DNA of 33,176 nt from Gammaproteobacteria bacterium. Lineage in GTDB: Bacteria; Pseudomonadota; Gammaproteobacteria; Thiohalospirales; Thiohalospiraceae. The stretch spans positions 1-33,176 of the forward strand of contig JABURT010000204.1 of NCBI GenBank assembly GCA_014762495.1, in the 5' to 3' direction. The translations under genes were made by a program, and so were the position numbers. The notes under the pieces are model-generated. The model was not told where the DNA came from. It searched no databases and saw only the letters and a program-made list of their open reading frames with translations. This document shows, one piece after another, positions 24,599 to 33,176 of this stretch (positions are counted from its first letter, which is position 1; each line of letters begins with the position of its first letter).

Positions 24599-25215
24599 AC
24601 CTGGACGAGTTCCGTAACCTCGATCTGTCCGAGATCGGCAGCTGGCCCACCCCCGCCAAGGTGGTGGTATGGGTCATGATGGTTGGCGTGATCCTGTTTG
24701 TCGGCTACCAGCTACTGCTCGCGCCCAGCCTCGCCAGGCTGGAACTGGAACAAAAACAGGAACGCAACCTCAAACAGGATCTTGAGATCAAATACCTGCT
24801 CGCCTCCAACCTCGAGGCCCATCGTGAACAGATGCAACGCATGCAACAGATGTTCGGCGATCTGCTGGGGCAACTGACCAGCGAAACCGAGGTCGCCGGT
24901 CTGCTGGAAGATATTTCTCTGACCGGTGTGAAACACGGCTTGGCGTTCGATTACTTCAAGCCCGAGCCGGAGGTGCAACGTGAATTCTACGTCGAACTGC
25001 CGATACGCATGCGGGTCAAGGGCAGTTATCATCAGTTCGGCCGCTTTATCAGCGAGCTGGCCTCCCTGTCTCGCATCGTCACCCTGCATGATATTCGTAT
25101 CAGTCAGATCAAGGGCGAACGTCAGCTGATGATGGAACTGGTGGCCAAGACCTACCGTTATAAGCGCGCCCCGAAAGAGGAACAGACGGATCGGGACAAG
25201 GCGGTGAATTCATGA
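24595..25215 (+). CDS. pilO: type IV pilus assembly protein PilO
   Basis: PilO forms a heterodimer with PilN in the inner membrane. The 206-residue protein has one membrane helix (about 22-43), a coiled coil rich in glutamine and leucine (about 48-90), and a periplasmic domain with FKPEPEVQREFYVELPIRMR, typical of PilO. It overlaps both pilN and pilP by four bases. No anomaly is seen. Confidence 0.96.
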   Translation: MNLDEFRNLDLSEIGSWPTPAKVVVWVMMVGVILFVGYQLLLAPSLARLELEQKQERNLKQDLEIKYLLASNLEAHREQMQRMQQMFGDLLGQLTSETEVAGLLEDISLTGVKHGLAFDYFKPEPEVQREFYVELPIRMRVKGSYHQFGRFISELASLSRIVTLHDIRISQIKGERQLMMELVAKTYRYKRAPKEEQTDRDKAVNS

Positions 25216-25724
25216 GGGTGTTGGCGTCCCTGCTTCTGCTCACCCTGGTCACGGCCTGTCAGGACGGGCCCGATTCGGATCTGTTGAGCTATGTCGAGGG
25301 CCTCAAATCCAGTCAGCAGGGGCAACTGGATCCGTTGCCGGAGTTGAAAAAACGTGAAACTTTCAGTTATCGGGCCGATAGCGAGGGTATAAGAGACCCG
25401 TTCTCCACCACCGGCTCCTTCGTCACCAGCGAGAGCCGCGAGAGTTCGGTGCGCCCCGATAACGACCGCAAGCGTCAGGTGTTGGAGCAGTTTCCGCTGG
25501 ATACCCTGTTCATGGTGGGCAGCATGAAGATGTCCGGCGAGATGGTGGCCCTGGTGCGATCGGGCGATGGCATCATTCACCAGGTCCGGGTCGGCGACTA
25601 CGTCGGCCAGAATTATGGCAAGGTGGTTGCCGTGAGCAGTAACGAGATCACCCTGCGTGAACTGGTGCCCGATGGCATCGGTGGTTGGCAGGAACGGCCC
25701 GCGACCATCACGCTGGCAAAATAA
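25212..25724 (+). CDS. pilP: type IV pilus lipoprotein PilP
   Basis: PilP is an inner-membrane lipoprotein that bridges PilNO and the PilQ secretin. The 170-residue protein has a signal peptide with lipobox VTAC, so the mature protein would begin at C16. A flexible linker and the segment RDPFS precede a C-terminal beta-sandwich domain. The second residue after the cysteine is D, which in E. coli signals inner-membrane retention only when directly at +2; here +2 is Q. It overlaps pilO by four bases. Confidence 0.95.
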   Translation: MRVLASLLLLTLVTACQDGPDSDLLSYVEGLKSSQQGQLDPLPELKKRETFSYRADSEGIRDPFSTTGSFVTSESRESSVRPDNDRKRQVLEQFPLDTLFMVGSMKMSGEMVALVRSGDGIIHQVRVGDYVGQNYGKVVAVSSNEITLRELVPDGIGGWQERPATITLAK

Positions 25725-25742
25725 AGGAATCAAATTAGGCAC

Positions 25743-27812
25743 ATGTTTCGAGACCCGGCCCGGCAGATTGCATTAAAAGCGAACCGCTCCCTGTGGAGCG
25801 GCCTGCTGCTGTGGTGCCTTGGGTTTGGTGCCGCAACTGCGGCCGAATTGCAGAATATCCAGGTGAGGAACCTGCCCGGCGAGGTGGTGGAGGTGCGTCT
25901 GGGACTGAGCGAGGCCGATATACCGGTCAGCCACTTCGCCATCGACCAGCCCCCGCGCATTGTTCTCGACCTGCCCAATACCGCCCTGGCCTTAAGCAAA
26001 CCCAGGCAAAACGTGGGCAGTCATGCCCTGACTTCATTGCAGGCGGTGGAGGCGGGGGGCCGCAGCCGCGTCATCCTCAACCTCAACCGTATGGTGGGTT
26101 ACCAGGTCAGCGGCTCGGGCACGGAGACCGTGATCCGTCTCGGTCGGGCCGGCGCCATGGCGACGGCGGATTCGGCATCGGCCAGCGACAGCACCAACCG
26201 CGTGGAAAATGTCGATTTTCGTCGTGGCGAAGAGGGCGAGGGACGCGTCATCGTCAGCTTTGCCGACAGCAATATCGCCACCGACATCCGCGAGGAGGGC
26301 GGGGTCCTGGTGGTGGAACTGCCCGGCAGCCGCCTGCCCGAATCGCTGGAGCGTCGCCTGGATGTGATCGACTTCGCCACCCCGGTGCGCACCGTCGACA
26401 GCTTCACCCGCGACGGCGTGGCACGCCTGGTAATCGGCGCCGCCGGCGACGTCGAACACCTGGCCTACCAGAGCGAGAATCGCCTCATCATCGACATCAA
26501 GCGACCCTCGCAGGAGGAGCGCGCCGCGCAGGAGGAGATGGAGTACCAGGGCGAGAAGCTCACCCTCAATTTTCAGGACATCGAGGTACGCGCGGTACTG
26601 CAGATCATCGCCGACTTCACCGGCATGAACATCGTCGCCAGCGACTCGGTCAGCGGCAACATCACCCTACGCCTGAAGGATGTACCCTGGGACGAGGCGC
26701 TGGATATCATTCTCAAGACCAAGGGGCTGGGCATGCGCCAGATGGGCAGCATTGTCATGGTGGCGCCCAATGACGAAATCGCCGCCCGCGACAAGGCCGA
26801 GCTGGAGGCGCAAAAGCAGCGCGAACAGCTCTCGCCGCTGCAGAACACCAGCATTCAAATCAATTACGCCAAGGCCAATGACATCGCCACCCTGCTCAAG
26901 TCGGAGCAGAACAGCCTTATGTCCAGCCGCGGCACCGTCTCCATCGACGAGCGTACCAATAAACTGCTTATCAAGGAGACACCGGAGAACCTGCGCGAGA
27001 TCAACCGCCTGGTGAAGGAGCTCGACGTGCCGGTGCGCCAGGTGCTGATCGAGTCACGCATTGTTATCGCCAACGACGACTTCAGCCGCGACATCGGCGC
27101 CCGTTTCGGTGTCTCGGCCGGCGATGCCAGCGGAGCCACCGGTGTGACCACCGGGACCCTGGACGGTACCGATTCCATACTGGGCAACGGTGGCAGCATT
27201 ACTACCGGTAGCCTGCCGGCCACCAATGATCGACTCAACGTAAACCTGCCGGTACAGAACCCGGCCGGTTCGCTGGCCATCTCGGTCCTAAACGGCAACG
27301 TACTGCTGGACATGGAACTCACCGCGCTGCAGACCGAGGGTCGCGGAGAGGTCATCTCCAACCCGCGCGTCATCACCTCCAACCAGAAGGAGGCGGAGAT
27401 CGAGCAGGGCGTCGAGATCCCCTATCTGCAGGCCACTTCCAGCGGTGCCACCTCGGTGGCCTTCAAGAAGGCGGTGCTGAGCCTGCAGGTCACGCCCCAG
27501 ATCACGCCCGATAATCGCATCATCATGGACCTGCGCGTGAGCAAGGACAGCGTCGGCGAGGTCTTCAACGGCGTACCCAGCGTCAACACCCGCGAGGTCA
27601 ACACCCAGGTACTGGTGGACGATGGCGATACCGTGGTCCTGGGTGGTATCTACGAACAGACCTACAGCGAAGAGGTGGACAAGGTGCCGCTGCTTGGTGA
27701 CCTGCCCCTGATTGGCGCCCTGTTCCGCTCCAAGCGCAAGGTGGATGACAAGGCCGAACTGCTGATCTTCGTCACCCCCAAGGTGCTGCACGACGGTCTC
27801 AAGCCGCGCTAA
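25743..27812 (+). CDS. pilQ: type IV pilus secretin PilQ
   Basis: PilQ forms the outer-membrane pore for the pilus. The 689-residue protein has a signal peptide ending near ATAA (about residue 34), two AMIN domains (about 37-115 and 155-250) that bind peptidoglycan, an STN/N0 domain (about 272-330) with LNFQDIEVRAVLQIIADF, an N1 domain (about 368-435) and the secretin domain (about 500-688), including QTEGRGEVISNPRVITS and the C-terminal VPLLGDLPLIGALFRS. The ribosome binding site is weak, 18 bases after pilP. Complete and typical. Confidence 0.97.
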   Translation: MFRDPARQIALKANRSLWSGLLLWCLGFGAATAAELQNIQVRNLPGEVVEVRLGLSEADIPVSHFAIDQPPRIVLDLPNTALALSKPRQNVGSHALTSLQAVEAGGRSRVILNLNRMVGYQVSGSGTETVIRLGRAGAMATADSASASDSTNRVENVDFRRGEEGEGRVIVSFADSNIATDIREEGGVLVVELPGSRLPESLERRLDVIDFATPVRTVDSFTRDGVARLVIGAAGDVEHLAYQSENRLIIDIKRPSQEERAAQEEMEYQGEKLTLNFQDIEVRAVLQIIADFTGMNIVASDSVSGNITLRLKDVPWDEALDIILKTKGLGMRQMGSIVMVAPNDEIAARDKAELEAQKQREQLSPLQNTSIQINYAKANDIATLLKSEQNSLMSSRGTVSIDERTNKLLIKETPENLREINRLVKELDVPVRQVLIESRIVIANDDFSRDIGARFGVSAGDASGATGVTTGTLDGTDSILGNGGSITTGSLPATNDRLNVNLPVQNPAGSLAISVLNGNVLLDMELTALQTEGRGEVISNPRVITSNQKEAEIEQGVEIPYLQATSSGATSVAFKKAVLSLQVTPQITPDNRIIMDLRVSKDSVGEVFNGVPSVNTREVNTQVLVDDGDTVVLGGIYEQTYSEEVDKVPLLGDLPLIGALFRSKRKVDDKAELLIFVTPKVLHDGLKPR

Positions 27813-27864
27813 TTCATTAAAAAACTTGATTTGACCTACCGTGACTGCACTATCATGTGCAGCC

Positions 27865-28380
27865 ATGGTAGCAGACAGAATTTTCCTTGTTGGTCTCATG
27901 GGGGCGGGCAAGACCACCATCGGCAAGCAACTGGCGAAGTCCCTGGGCAAGGATTTTGTCGACAGCGATCGTGAGATCGAATCCCATACCGGCGCCAGTA
28001 TCCCGCTCATCTTCGAGCTTGAGGGCGAGGAAGGGTTTCGCAAGCGCGAACGCCAGATGATCGATCAACTCAGCCAGCGTCATAACTCCGTACTCGCCAC
28101 CGGCGGCGGGGCCGTGCTCAATGAAGAGAATCGCAAGTGGCTCGGCGAACGCGGCGTGGTGATCTACCTGCACGCCACCGTTGAGCAACTGCTGGAACGC
28201 ACGCGCATGGATCGCAACCGCCCGTTGTTGCAGACCGAGGACCCGGAGGCCAAATTGCGAGAACTGCTGGCCCAGCGTGACCCGCTCTATCGCGAGGTGG
28301 CCGACATCGTCATCGATACCGGCAACAACTCGGTGCGACAGGTCGTGCAGGACCTGGTCGCTCAACTGGAGTCCCTGTAG
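27865..28380 (+). CDS. aroK: shikimate kinase
   Basis: AroK phosphorylates shikimate. The 171-residue protein has Walker A GLMGAGKT (residues 10-17), the shikimate-binding D in FVDSD, the GGG motif TGGGAV, and the lid segment RNRPLL. The ATG at 27865 matches the usual protein start; a GTG at 27841 is in frame but adds eight atypical residues. No clear Shine-Dalgarno sequence precedes either. The position after pilQ and before aroB is the classical pilMNOPQ-aroK-aroB order of gammaproteobacteria. Confidence 0.95.
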   Translation: MVADRIFLVGLMGAGKTTIGKQLAKSLGKDFVDSDREIESHTGASIPLIFELEGEEGFRKRERQMIDQLSQRHNSVLATGGGAVLNEENRKWLGERGVVIYLHATVEQLLERTRMDRNRPLLQTEDPEAKLRELLAQRDPLYREVADIVIDTGNNSVRQVVQDLVAQLESL

Positions 28381-28400
28381 AGGCTTATTAGAAAAGAGAT

Positions 28401-29492
28401 ATGATGAAGACACTGGGCGTGGAACTGGGGGAGCGCAGCTACCCCATCTATATCGGCAATGGCCTGTTGGGAAGCCCGGAGCTGGTGAAGCCGCATATCC
28501 GTGGCCAGCAGGTGCTCATCGTCAGCAACGAGACCGTGGCGCCGCTCTATCTCGACAAGGTCATGCCCGCCTTTGCCGACTACCAGGTCGAGACGGTGAT
28601 CCTGCCCGACGGCGAGAAGTACAAAAACCTCGACGTCCTCAACCGCATCTATGATCAACTGCTGGAGAAGCGTTTTGATCGCAAGTGCACCCTGGTGGCC
28701 CTGGGCGGCGGTGTCATCGGAGACATGACCGGATTTGCCGCCGCCTGCTACCAGCGCGGCGTCGACTTCATTCAGATCCCCACCACCCTGTTATCGCAGG
28801 TGGATTCCTCGGTGGGCGGCAAGACCGGCGTCAATCACCCGCTGGGCAAGAACATGATCGGCGCCTTCCACCAGCCGCGTTGTGTCATCGCCGACACCGA
28901 CACTCTCGACACCCTGGACGAACGCCAGCTCTCCGCCGGCCTCGCCGAGGTGATCAAATACGGCCTCATCCACGATGCCGAATTCTTTCAGTGGCAGGAG
29001 GCCAATATGGGTCAGTTGATGGCGCGCGAGGCCGAGGCCATGGCCTATGCCATCGAGCGCTCCTGCCTCGACAAGGCGAAGGTGGTGGCGGCGGATGAGC
29101 GGGAGGGCGGTATCCGCGCCATCCTCAATCTCGGTCATACCTTCGGCCACGCCATTGAGACCGCTGTCGGTTATGGCGAGTGGCTGCACGGCGAGGCGGT
29201 GGGCACCGGCATGCTCATGGCCGCCGACCTCTCCCAGCGCATGGGCTGGCTCGGCGAGGCCGACGTCGAGCGCGTCGATGCCATCCTCGACAAGGCCGGG
29301 CTGCCCACCCGCTATCCGGCCAGTCTCTCCAACGCACGCTTTCTGGAGCTGATGTCGGTGGACAAGAAGGTCGAGGCGGGTCGCATCCGTCTGGTGCTGC
29401 TCAAGGCCGTGGGTGAGGCGGTCATTAGCGACGCCTTTGACCCGGCCCTGATGCAGGCCACCCTCGACGCCCACCGATCGATAGAGGATTGA
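28401..29492 (+). CDS. aroB: 3-dehydroquinate synthase
   Basis: AroB converts DAHP to 3-dehydroquinate, an early shikimate step, using NAD+ and zinc or cobalt. The 363-residue protein has [13 protein letters not shown] at the start, [43 protein letters not shown], the metal-ligand region [10 protein letters not shown] and [11 protein letters not shown]. The start is either of two adjacent ATG codons (28401 or 28404). It lies 20 bases after aroK and is followed one base later by the dGTPase-like gene. Confidence 0.97.
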   Translation: MMKTLGVELGERSYPIYIGNGLLGSPELVKPHIRGQQVLIVSNETVAPLYLDKVMPAFADYQVETVILPDGEKYKNLDVLNRIYDQLLEKRFDRKCTLVALGGGVIGDMTGFAAACYQRGVDFIQIPTTLLSQVDSSVGGKTGVNHPLGKNMIGAFHQPRCVIADTDTLDTLDERQLSAGLAEVIKYGLIHDAEFFQWQEANMGQLMAREAEAMAYAIERSCLDKAKVVAADEREGGIRAILNLGHTFGHAIETAVGYGEWLHGEAVGTGMLMAADLSQRMGWLGEADVERVDAILDKAGLPTRYPASLSNARFLELMSVDKKVEAGRIRLVLLKAVGEAVISDAFDPALMQATLDAHRSIED

Positions 29493-29493
29493 T

Positions 29494-30642
29494 ATGAGCC
29501 TGGCGCCCTACGCAGCATTGGAAGAGCATTCCCGCGGGCGCCGTTACTCGGAGGCCTCGCCCACCTATCGCGGCGAATACCAGCGTGACCGCGACCGTAT
29601 TGTCCACTCCTCCGCCTTTCGTCGCCTGGAGTACAAGACCCAGGTCTTCGTCAATCACGAAGGCGACATGTTTCGCACCCGCCTCACCCACTCCATCGAA
29701 GTGGCCCAGATCGGTCGCGCCATTGCCCGCCGCCTGGGACTCAACGAGGACCTCATCGAGGCCATCTCCCTGGCCCACGACCTGGGCCACACACCCTTCG
29801 GCCACGCCGGCCAGGATGTCCTCAATGAGTGCATGAAGGATCACGGCGGCTTCGAACACAACCTGCAGTCGCTGCGCATTGTCGATCACCTGGAGCAGCG
29901 CTATGCCGAGTTCATGGGGCTGAACCTCACCTTCGAGACGCGCGAGGGGATCCTCAAGCACTGCTCGGTGAAAAACGCGAAGGAGATGGGTGATGTGGGC
30001 GAGCGTTTCCTCAACAAGACCCAGCCCAGCCTGGAAGGCCAGGCCGCCAACATTGCCGACGCCATCGCCTACAACAACCATGACATCGACGATGGCCTGC
30101 GTGCCAACTTCCTCAGCCTGGAGCAGATGTGCGAGGTGGATCTGTTCCGCGAGCAATACGAGGCGGTGAAGAAAAAATACCCCGATCTCGGCGGGCGTCG
30201 CCAGGTCCACGAGATCATCCGTCGCATGATCAACGCCCAGGCGGTGGACCTCATCGACGAGAGCGCGCGCCGCATCAAGCAGGCGGCGCCCAGCCACATC
30301 GACGATGTGCGCGAGCATGCGGACCTGCTCATTGGTTTTAGCGAGGAGATGGCCGAGCACAACCGTGACCTCAAGCGCTTCCTGCGCGCCAACCTCTATC
30401 GCCATTACCGCGTGCACCGCATGACCAACAAGGCCAAGCGCATCCTGGTGGCCCTGTTCGACGCCTATTTCGAGGACCCACGCATCCTGCCGCACCACAC
30501 CCAGGAGATGGTGCGTGCCGAGGAGGAGGAAAACGGCCTCAGCGGACGCGCCCGGCGTATCTGCGATTACGTCGCCGGCATGACCGATCGCTATGCCATC
30601 CTCGAATACGAACGCATCTATAATCCAACGACCCTGACCTAG
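29494..30642 (+). CDS. deoxyguanosinetriphosphate triphosphohydrolase-like HD protein
   Basis: This 382-residue HD-domain protein belongs to the dGTPase-like family, whose members cleave dNTPs to nucleoside and triphosphate. Metal ligands are visible: H66 in RLTHSIEV, H95-D96 in AHDLGHTPFGHAG with H99 and H104, and a later aspartate in ADAIAYNNHDIDD. The opening YRGEYQRDRDRIVHSSAFRRL is characteristic of the shorter dgt-like group. A GAGGA site lies five bases before the ATG, one base after aroB. Substrate preference among dNTPs is not readable from the sequence. Confidence 0.93.
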   Translation: MSLAPYAALEEHSRGRRYSEASPTYRGEYQRDRDRIVHSSAFRRLEYKTQVFVNHEGDMFRTRLTHSIEVAQIGRAIARRLGLNEDLIEAISLAHDLGHTPFGHAGQDVLNECMKDHGGFEHNLQSLRIVDHLEQRYAEFMGLNLTFETREGILKHCSVKNAKEMGDVGERFLNKTQPSLEGQAANIADAIAYNNHDIDDGLRANFLSLEQMCEVDLFREQYEAVKKKYPDLGGRRQVHEIIRRMINAQAVDLIDESARRIKQAAPSHIDDVREHADLLIGFSEEMAEHNRDLKRFLRANLYRHYRVHRMTNKAKRILVALFDAYFEDPRILPHHTQEMVRAEEEENGLSGRARRICDYVAGMTDRYAILEYERIYNPTTLT

Positions 30643-30697
30643 CTTGCGGTTTTTGCGTATCATAGAGTGATAACAACGACATAGACGCCATCGCCCA

Positions 30698-30949
30698 ATG
30701 CGCATATACATGCAGACACCACCGGCCCCCGACCGGCCACCGCGCTTCTATCACCTGTTCCTGCAGGAGGACCTGCTGGAGGGCTGGACGCTGGTCAAGG
30801 AGTCGGGCAACCAGGGTGCCTCGGGCCGTTTGCAACGCCAGCATTTCGGTTCGCGCGAGGATGCCCAGGAGGCGCTGGTGAAGGCACGCGATGCCCAGAT
30901 CAAGCGCGGTTACCGCGTGGTCTTTTCGCAGGGCGATGACGTAGGTTAA
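30698..30949 (+). CDS. small WGR-like domain protein
   Basis: The 83-residue protein resembles a stand-alone WGR domain: RFYHLFLQEDLLEGWTLVKESG, then a basic QRQHFGS segment and DAQEALVKARDAQIKRGYR, ending GYRVVF. The canonical W-G-R triad is replaced by W-T-L, so the assignment is by overall pattern. WGR domains bind nucleic acids in PARPs and other proteins; the role of the stand-alone bacterial form is unknown. Starts at 30698 or 30710 are possible, neither with a clear ribosome binding site. It sits between the dGTPase-like gene and the damX-like gene, eleven bases before the latter. Confidence 0.75.
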   Translation: MRIYMQTPPAPDRPPRFYHLFLQEDLLEGWTLVKESGNQGASGRLQRQHFGSREDAQEALVKARDAQIKRGYRVVFSQGDDVG

Positions 30950-30960
30950 GGGGAGCAGGC

Positions 30961-33078
30961 ATGGAATGGGTTAGCGACGACAAGCTCGATTATCTGGACC
31001 ACTACGGTCTGGACAAGGAGCCCTTTGACGCCGAGGTGGACCGCGTGAGCTTCTTCCAGGATGCCGTCATTACCCAGCGCCTCGGCATGCTGCAACACTT
31101 CTCCCGCTACAGCGACCTGTTGTTGCTGGTGGTGGGCCAGTTCGGCTCCGGCAAGACCACCCTCATGGAACACTTCATCGATCAGGTGGAGGAAGAGGTG
31201 CGCGTCAGCCGCGTCGACGCCAGCCCCACCATGAGTCGGGAAACCCTGCTCATCGCCATCGGCAAGGGCTTCGGTCTGCCGCCGGTGCTGGAAGGCGACC
31301 TCAACGCCTTCATCAAGCAACTGCAGGAATTGCTGCAATTCGACGAGGGCGGCCTGCTGGTCATCGACGATGCCCACCTGCTGCCCGCCGACACCCTGCG
31401 CTATGCCCTGGAGCTGGCCGAGATCAGCGGCAGACAGGGCAAGCTGCTGCGCCTGATCCTGTTCGCCGAACCCAGTATCGAACAGGTGCTGGCCGATCCG
31501 GGCGTGGCCCGGCTCGGTGAGCGCATCACCCACACCCTGGACATCCCCGCACTGGACCTTGAGCGCACCGAGGCCTATATCCATCATCGCATGCAGGCGG
31601 TCGGACACGACGGTGAGAACCCCTTCCCCCGCGCGGTAATGAAGCGCATTCACAAGGGCGCCCACGGCCTGCCGCTGCGCATTAACGAACTGGCCCAGGA
31701 GCACCTGCTGCAGGGCAGCGAGGGCGGCGAGGGCATCAGCCTGCCCATCGGCAAGGGCTATCTCATCGCCATTGCCGCGGTCATCATCACGGTCACCGTG
31801 GTGGTGATCCTGCTGGGCCGACTCGAGTCGCGCCCGGCGACCACGACCCAGGATGGGGCGTCCGATCGCATTGTCACCCTGCCCCTGAACGGCGCCGACG
31901 AGACCGCGCCGCCGCCCCGGCTCAAGGGCTGGAGCGAGGAGGTGGGCTCCGCCGCCGAATCGACTGCAGCCGACGGAGCCGTCGAAGGCCCCGAAGCGGT
32001 GGAGGGCGAGCCGGCCGAGTCGGTCAGCGAGGCCCCGGTGGAGACGGTCACAGTTGACTCGGCCCCCGCCGATCCGGCGCCCACAGATGCGGTGCCAGAG
32101 GAACCGGCGGCCGAAACCGAGACTGAAACCGTCGAGGCGGCGCCCGAGCCGGCCGCGCCCGAGATCGCCCAGCCCGAGATCAAGCAGGTCAGGCCGCAGC
32201 CGGTGGTGGGCTCGCCCAGGCGCCAGTCCATCACGGTCGATGGTCGAAACTTCCATCCCGAGGCCAGGGTGCGCGTGGGCTGGACCGGAAGCTCGCGCCT
32301 GCTCGACAACTGGCAGGTACGCGTGGTGAGCGAGGAGCAGATCGTGTTTCGCGTGGTCACCGGCATTCAGAGCGACACCTGGACCGTACGCATCATCAAC
32401 CCGGGCGAGCGCGGCTCTAACGTCGCCAGCTTCCAGGTCGTCTCGCCCAGATCACAGCAGGCCAAGCAGGTCGAAGAAGAGGCCGACAAGTCGGGCGAGC
32501 AGGACTGGCTGTTTGGGCGCGATCCCGAGCACTATACCGTGCAGGTGCTGGCCTCGCGCCAGGGCGAGGCCGTGACCAATTTCATGAAACAGCATGGCCT
32601 GTCCAAGGCCGGGGTGGTGGTGAGCACTCGCAAACAGGGCGAGCTGTGGTACTACCTGGTCTACGGTGACTATGCCACGCGCGAACAGGCCGACGAGGTC
32701 ACCGAGGCCCTGGCCCAACGCGTGCCCGGCAGTCAGCCCTGGGCACGCAGCATGCAGAGCCTGCAGCAGATGGTACTTGGCGGTCGCCTCGAGGACGCCG
32801 CCTGGATCAAGGTGCAAAGCGGCAGTCGCTACACCCTGCAACTGGTGGCGGGCAGTTCGGGCGAGACCGTGAGGGACTTTGTCGGTAAGTACGGACTCAC
32901 CGACCAGGCCGCCGTGTATCAGACCACGCGCGACGGCAAGCCCTGGTACGTGCTGGTCTACGGTGTCTACGACAGCCAGCAGGCGGCCCAGGCCGCGGCC
33001 GCCGATCTGCCTGCCGCGGTACGCCAGATGCAGCCCTGGGCTCGAAGTTTCGCCAGCGTTCAGGCCGATATCCCCTAG
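30961..33078 (+). CDS. damX: DamX-like cell-division protein: AAA ATPase, TM, TIG-like and two SPOR domains
   Basis: The 705-residue protein begins with an ExeA/DamX-type AAA domain (about 1-255): Walker A GQFGSGKT (59-66) and Walker B LLVIDD (132-137). A membrane helix follows (267-286), then an acidic Ala/Glu/Pro/Thr linker (about 290-405), an IPT/TIG-like beta domain (about 408-494) with ITVDGRNF and an NPGERGSN turn, and two SPOR repeats (about 523-600 and 622-700). Each repeat contains YTVQVL or YTLQLV, WYYLVYG or WYVLVYG, and a PWARS end. E. coli DamX, 428 residues, has one SPOR domain. SPOR domains bind denuded septal peptidoglycan. An AGGGGAG site precedes the ATG. The aroK-aroB-damX order supports the name. 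Confidence 0.88.
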   Translation: MEWVSDDKLDYLDHYGLDKEPFDAEVDRVSFFQDAVITQRLGMLQHFSRYSDLLLLVVGQFGSGKTTLMEHFIDQVEEEVRVSRVDASPTMSRETLLIAIGKGFGLPPVLEGDLNAFIKQLQELLQFDEGGLLVIDDAHLLPADTLRYALELAEISGRQGKLLRLILFAEPSIEQVLADPGVARLGERITHTLDIPALDLERTEAYIHHRMQAVGHDGENPFPRAVMKRIHKGAHGLPLRINELAQEHLLQGSEGGEGISLPIGKGYLIAIAAVIITVTVVVILLGRLESRPATTTQDGASDRIVTLPLNGADETAPPPRLKGWSEEVGSAAESTAADGAVEGPEAVEGEPAESVSEAPVETVTVDSAPADPAPTDAVPEEPAAETETETVEAAPEPAAPEIAQPEIKQVRPQPVVGSPRRQSITVDGRNFHPEARVRVGWTGSSRLLDNWQVRVVSEEQIVFRVVTGIQSDTWTVRIINPGERGSNVASFQVVSPRSQQAKQVEEEADKSGEQDWLFGRDPEHYTVQVLASRQGEAVTNFMKQHGLSKAGVVVSTRKQGELWYYLVYGDYATREQADEVTEALAQRVPGSQPWARSMQSLQQMVLGGRLEDAAWIKVQSGSRYTLQLVAGSSGETVRDFVGKYGLTDQAAVYQTTRDGKPWYVLVYGVYDSQQAAQAAAADLPAAVRQMQPWARSFASVQADIP

Positions 33079-33108
33079 CCTCGTCCGCCGCCCCCGTGTC
33101 GGCCCAAA

Positions 33109-33133
33109 GGCGGGGCGCAAAAAAAGCCCCGCC
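33109..33133. repeat. perfect inverted repeat after damX
   Basis: GGCGGGGC and GCCCCGCC form an 8-bp stem with a 9-base loop that contains seven A. On the plus strand no T tract follows; on the minus strand only TTT follows. It may be a 3'-end hairpin for damX or a weak terminator for a leftward gene beyond the window. Confidence 0.45.
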
Positions 33134-33176
33134 ACACCCCCTCAGTTCGATTGAACAGGCGCCTCCCGGACTGTAT

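Noticed and set aside
27826-27856. Promoter-like TTGATT and TATCAT before aroK
   Set aside because: The spacer would be 19 bases (or 14 using TTGACC), outside the usual range, and aroK can be transcribed from upstream pil genes.
29425-32256. Two minus-strand open frames above 400 residues opposite the dgt-like and damX genes
   Set aside because: Both are antisense to genes with clear domains and have composition typical of a reverse-frame shadow.
33109-33133. Hairpin after damX as an intrinsic terminator
   Set aside because: The A run is in the loop and no T tract follows on the plus strand, so it is reported only as an inverted repeat.
1-33176. CRISPR arrays, tRNA or rRNA genes, IS elements, prophage or toxin-antitoxin pairs
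   Set aside because: I looked for direct-repeat arrays, cloverleaf-like segments, transposase motifs and small paired genes and saw none; the window is filled by ordinary chromosomal genes.

Overview
The window is a continuous stretch of chromosomal core genes from a GC-rich gammaproteobacterium. Gene order supports this placement: hisBHAFIE-hinT, rhlB divergent from trxA-rho, mrcA divergent from pilMNOPQ-aroK-aroB-(dgt-like)-damX, and nudE divergent from yrfG are all gammaproteobacterial arrangements. The monofunctional hisB and the fnr-ccoNOQP-ccoGH locus suit a respiratory, facultatively microaerobic bacterium, perhaps near the Chromatiales or Pseudomonas-like lineages. The order-level guess is inference only. 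I see no tRNA or rRNA gene, IS element, prophage, CRISPR array or clear island.

Layout. 1-3929 (minus strand): tightly packed histidine operon hisB-H-A-F-I-E ending with the HIT protein hinT. 4106-4861: FNR-type oxygen sensor. 4862-5037: intergenic region with two perfect FNR boxes, leading into ccoN-ccoO-ccoQ-ccoP (cbb3 oxidase), an intrinsic terminator, then ccoG, ccoH and a small two-helix membrane protein. 10618-14625: a 64-residue unknown, cysQ, nudE, yrfG, a CxxC-cluster protein and rhlB. 14757-16553: trxA and rho, with a long C-rich rho leader. 16708-19435: a DUF3135-type protein, rpmE, a secreted thermonuclease-like protein whose start codons run through the rpmE terminator, and a short malic enzyme. 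19447-22804 (minus): a conserved unknown and PBP1A. 22995-33078: pilMNOPQ, aroK, aroB, a dGTPase-like HD protein, a WGR-like small protein and an unusual DamX-like protein.

How the parts work together. FNR sits directly upstream of the oxidase it very probably controls. The pil genes encode the type IV pilus alignment subcomplex and secretin. PBP1A and the SPOR-domain DamX-like protein deal with cell-wall synthesis and division. aroK and aroB are two consecutive-pathway shikimate enzymes carried in the pil transcription unit.

I found no clearly new multi-gene system. The points most worth a second look are the DamX-like protein with tandem SPOR domains plus a TIG-like domain, the terminator embedded in a signal-peptide coding sequence, the paired FNR sites 61 bp apart, the rut-like SD-less rho leader, and three small uncharacterised proteins. 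No stretch above 300 bases lacks a gene.
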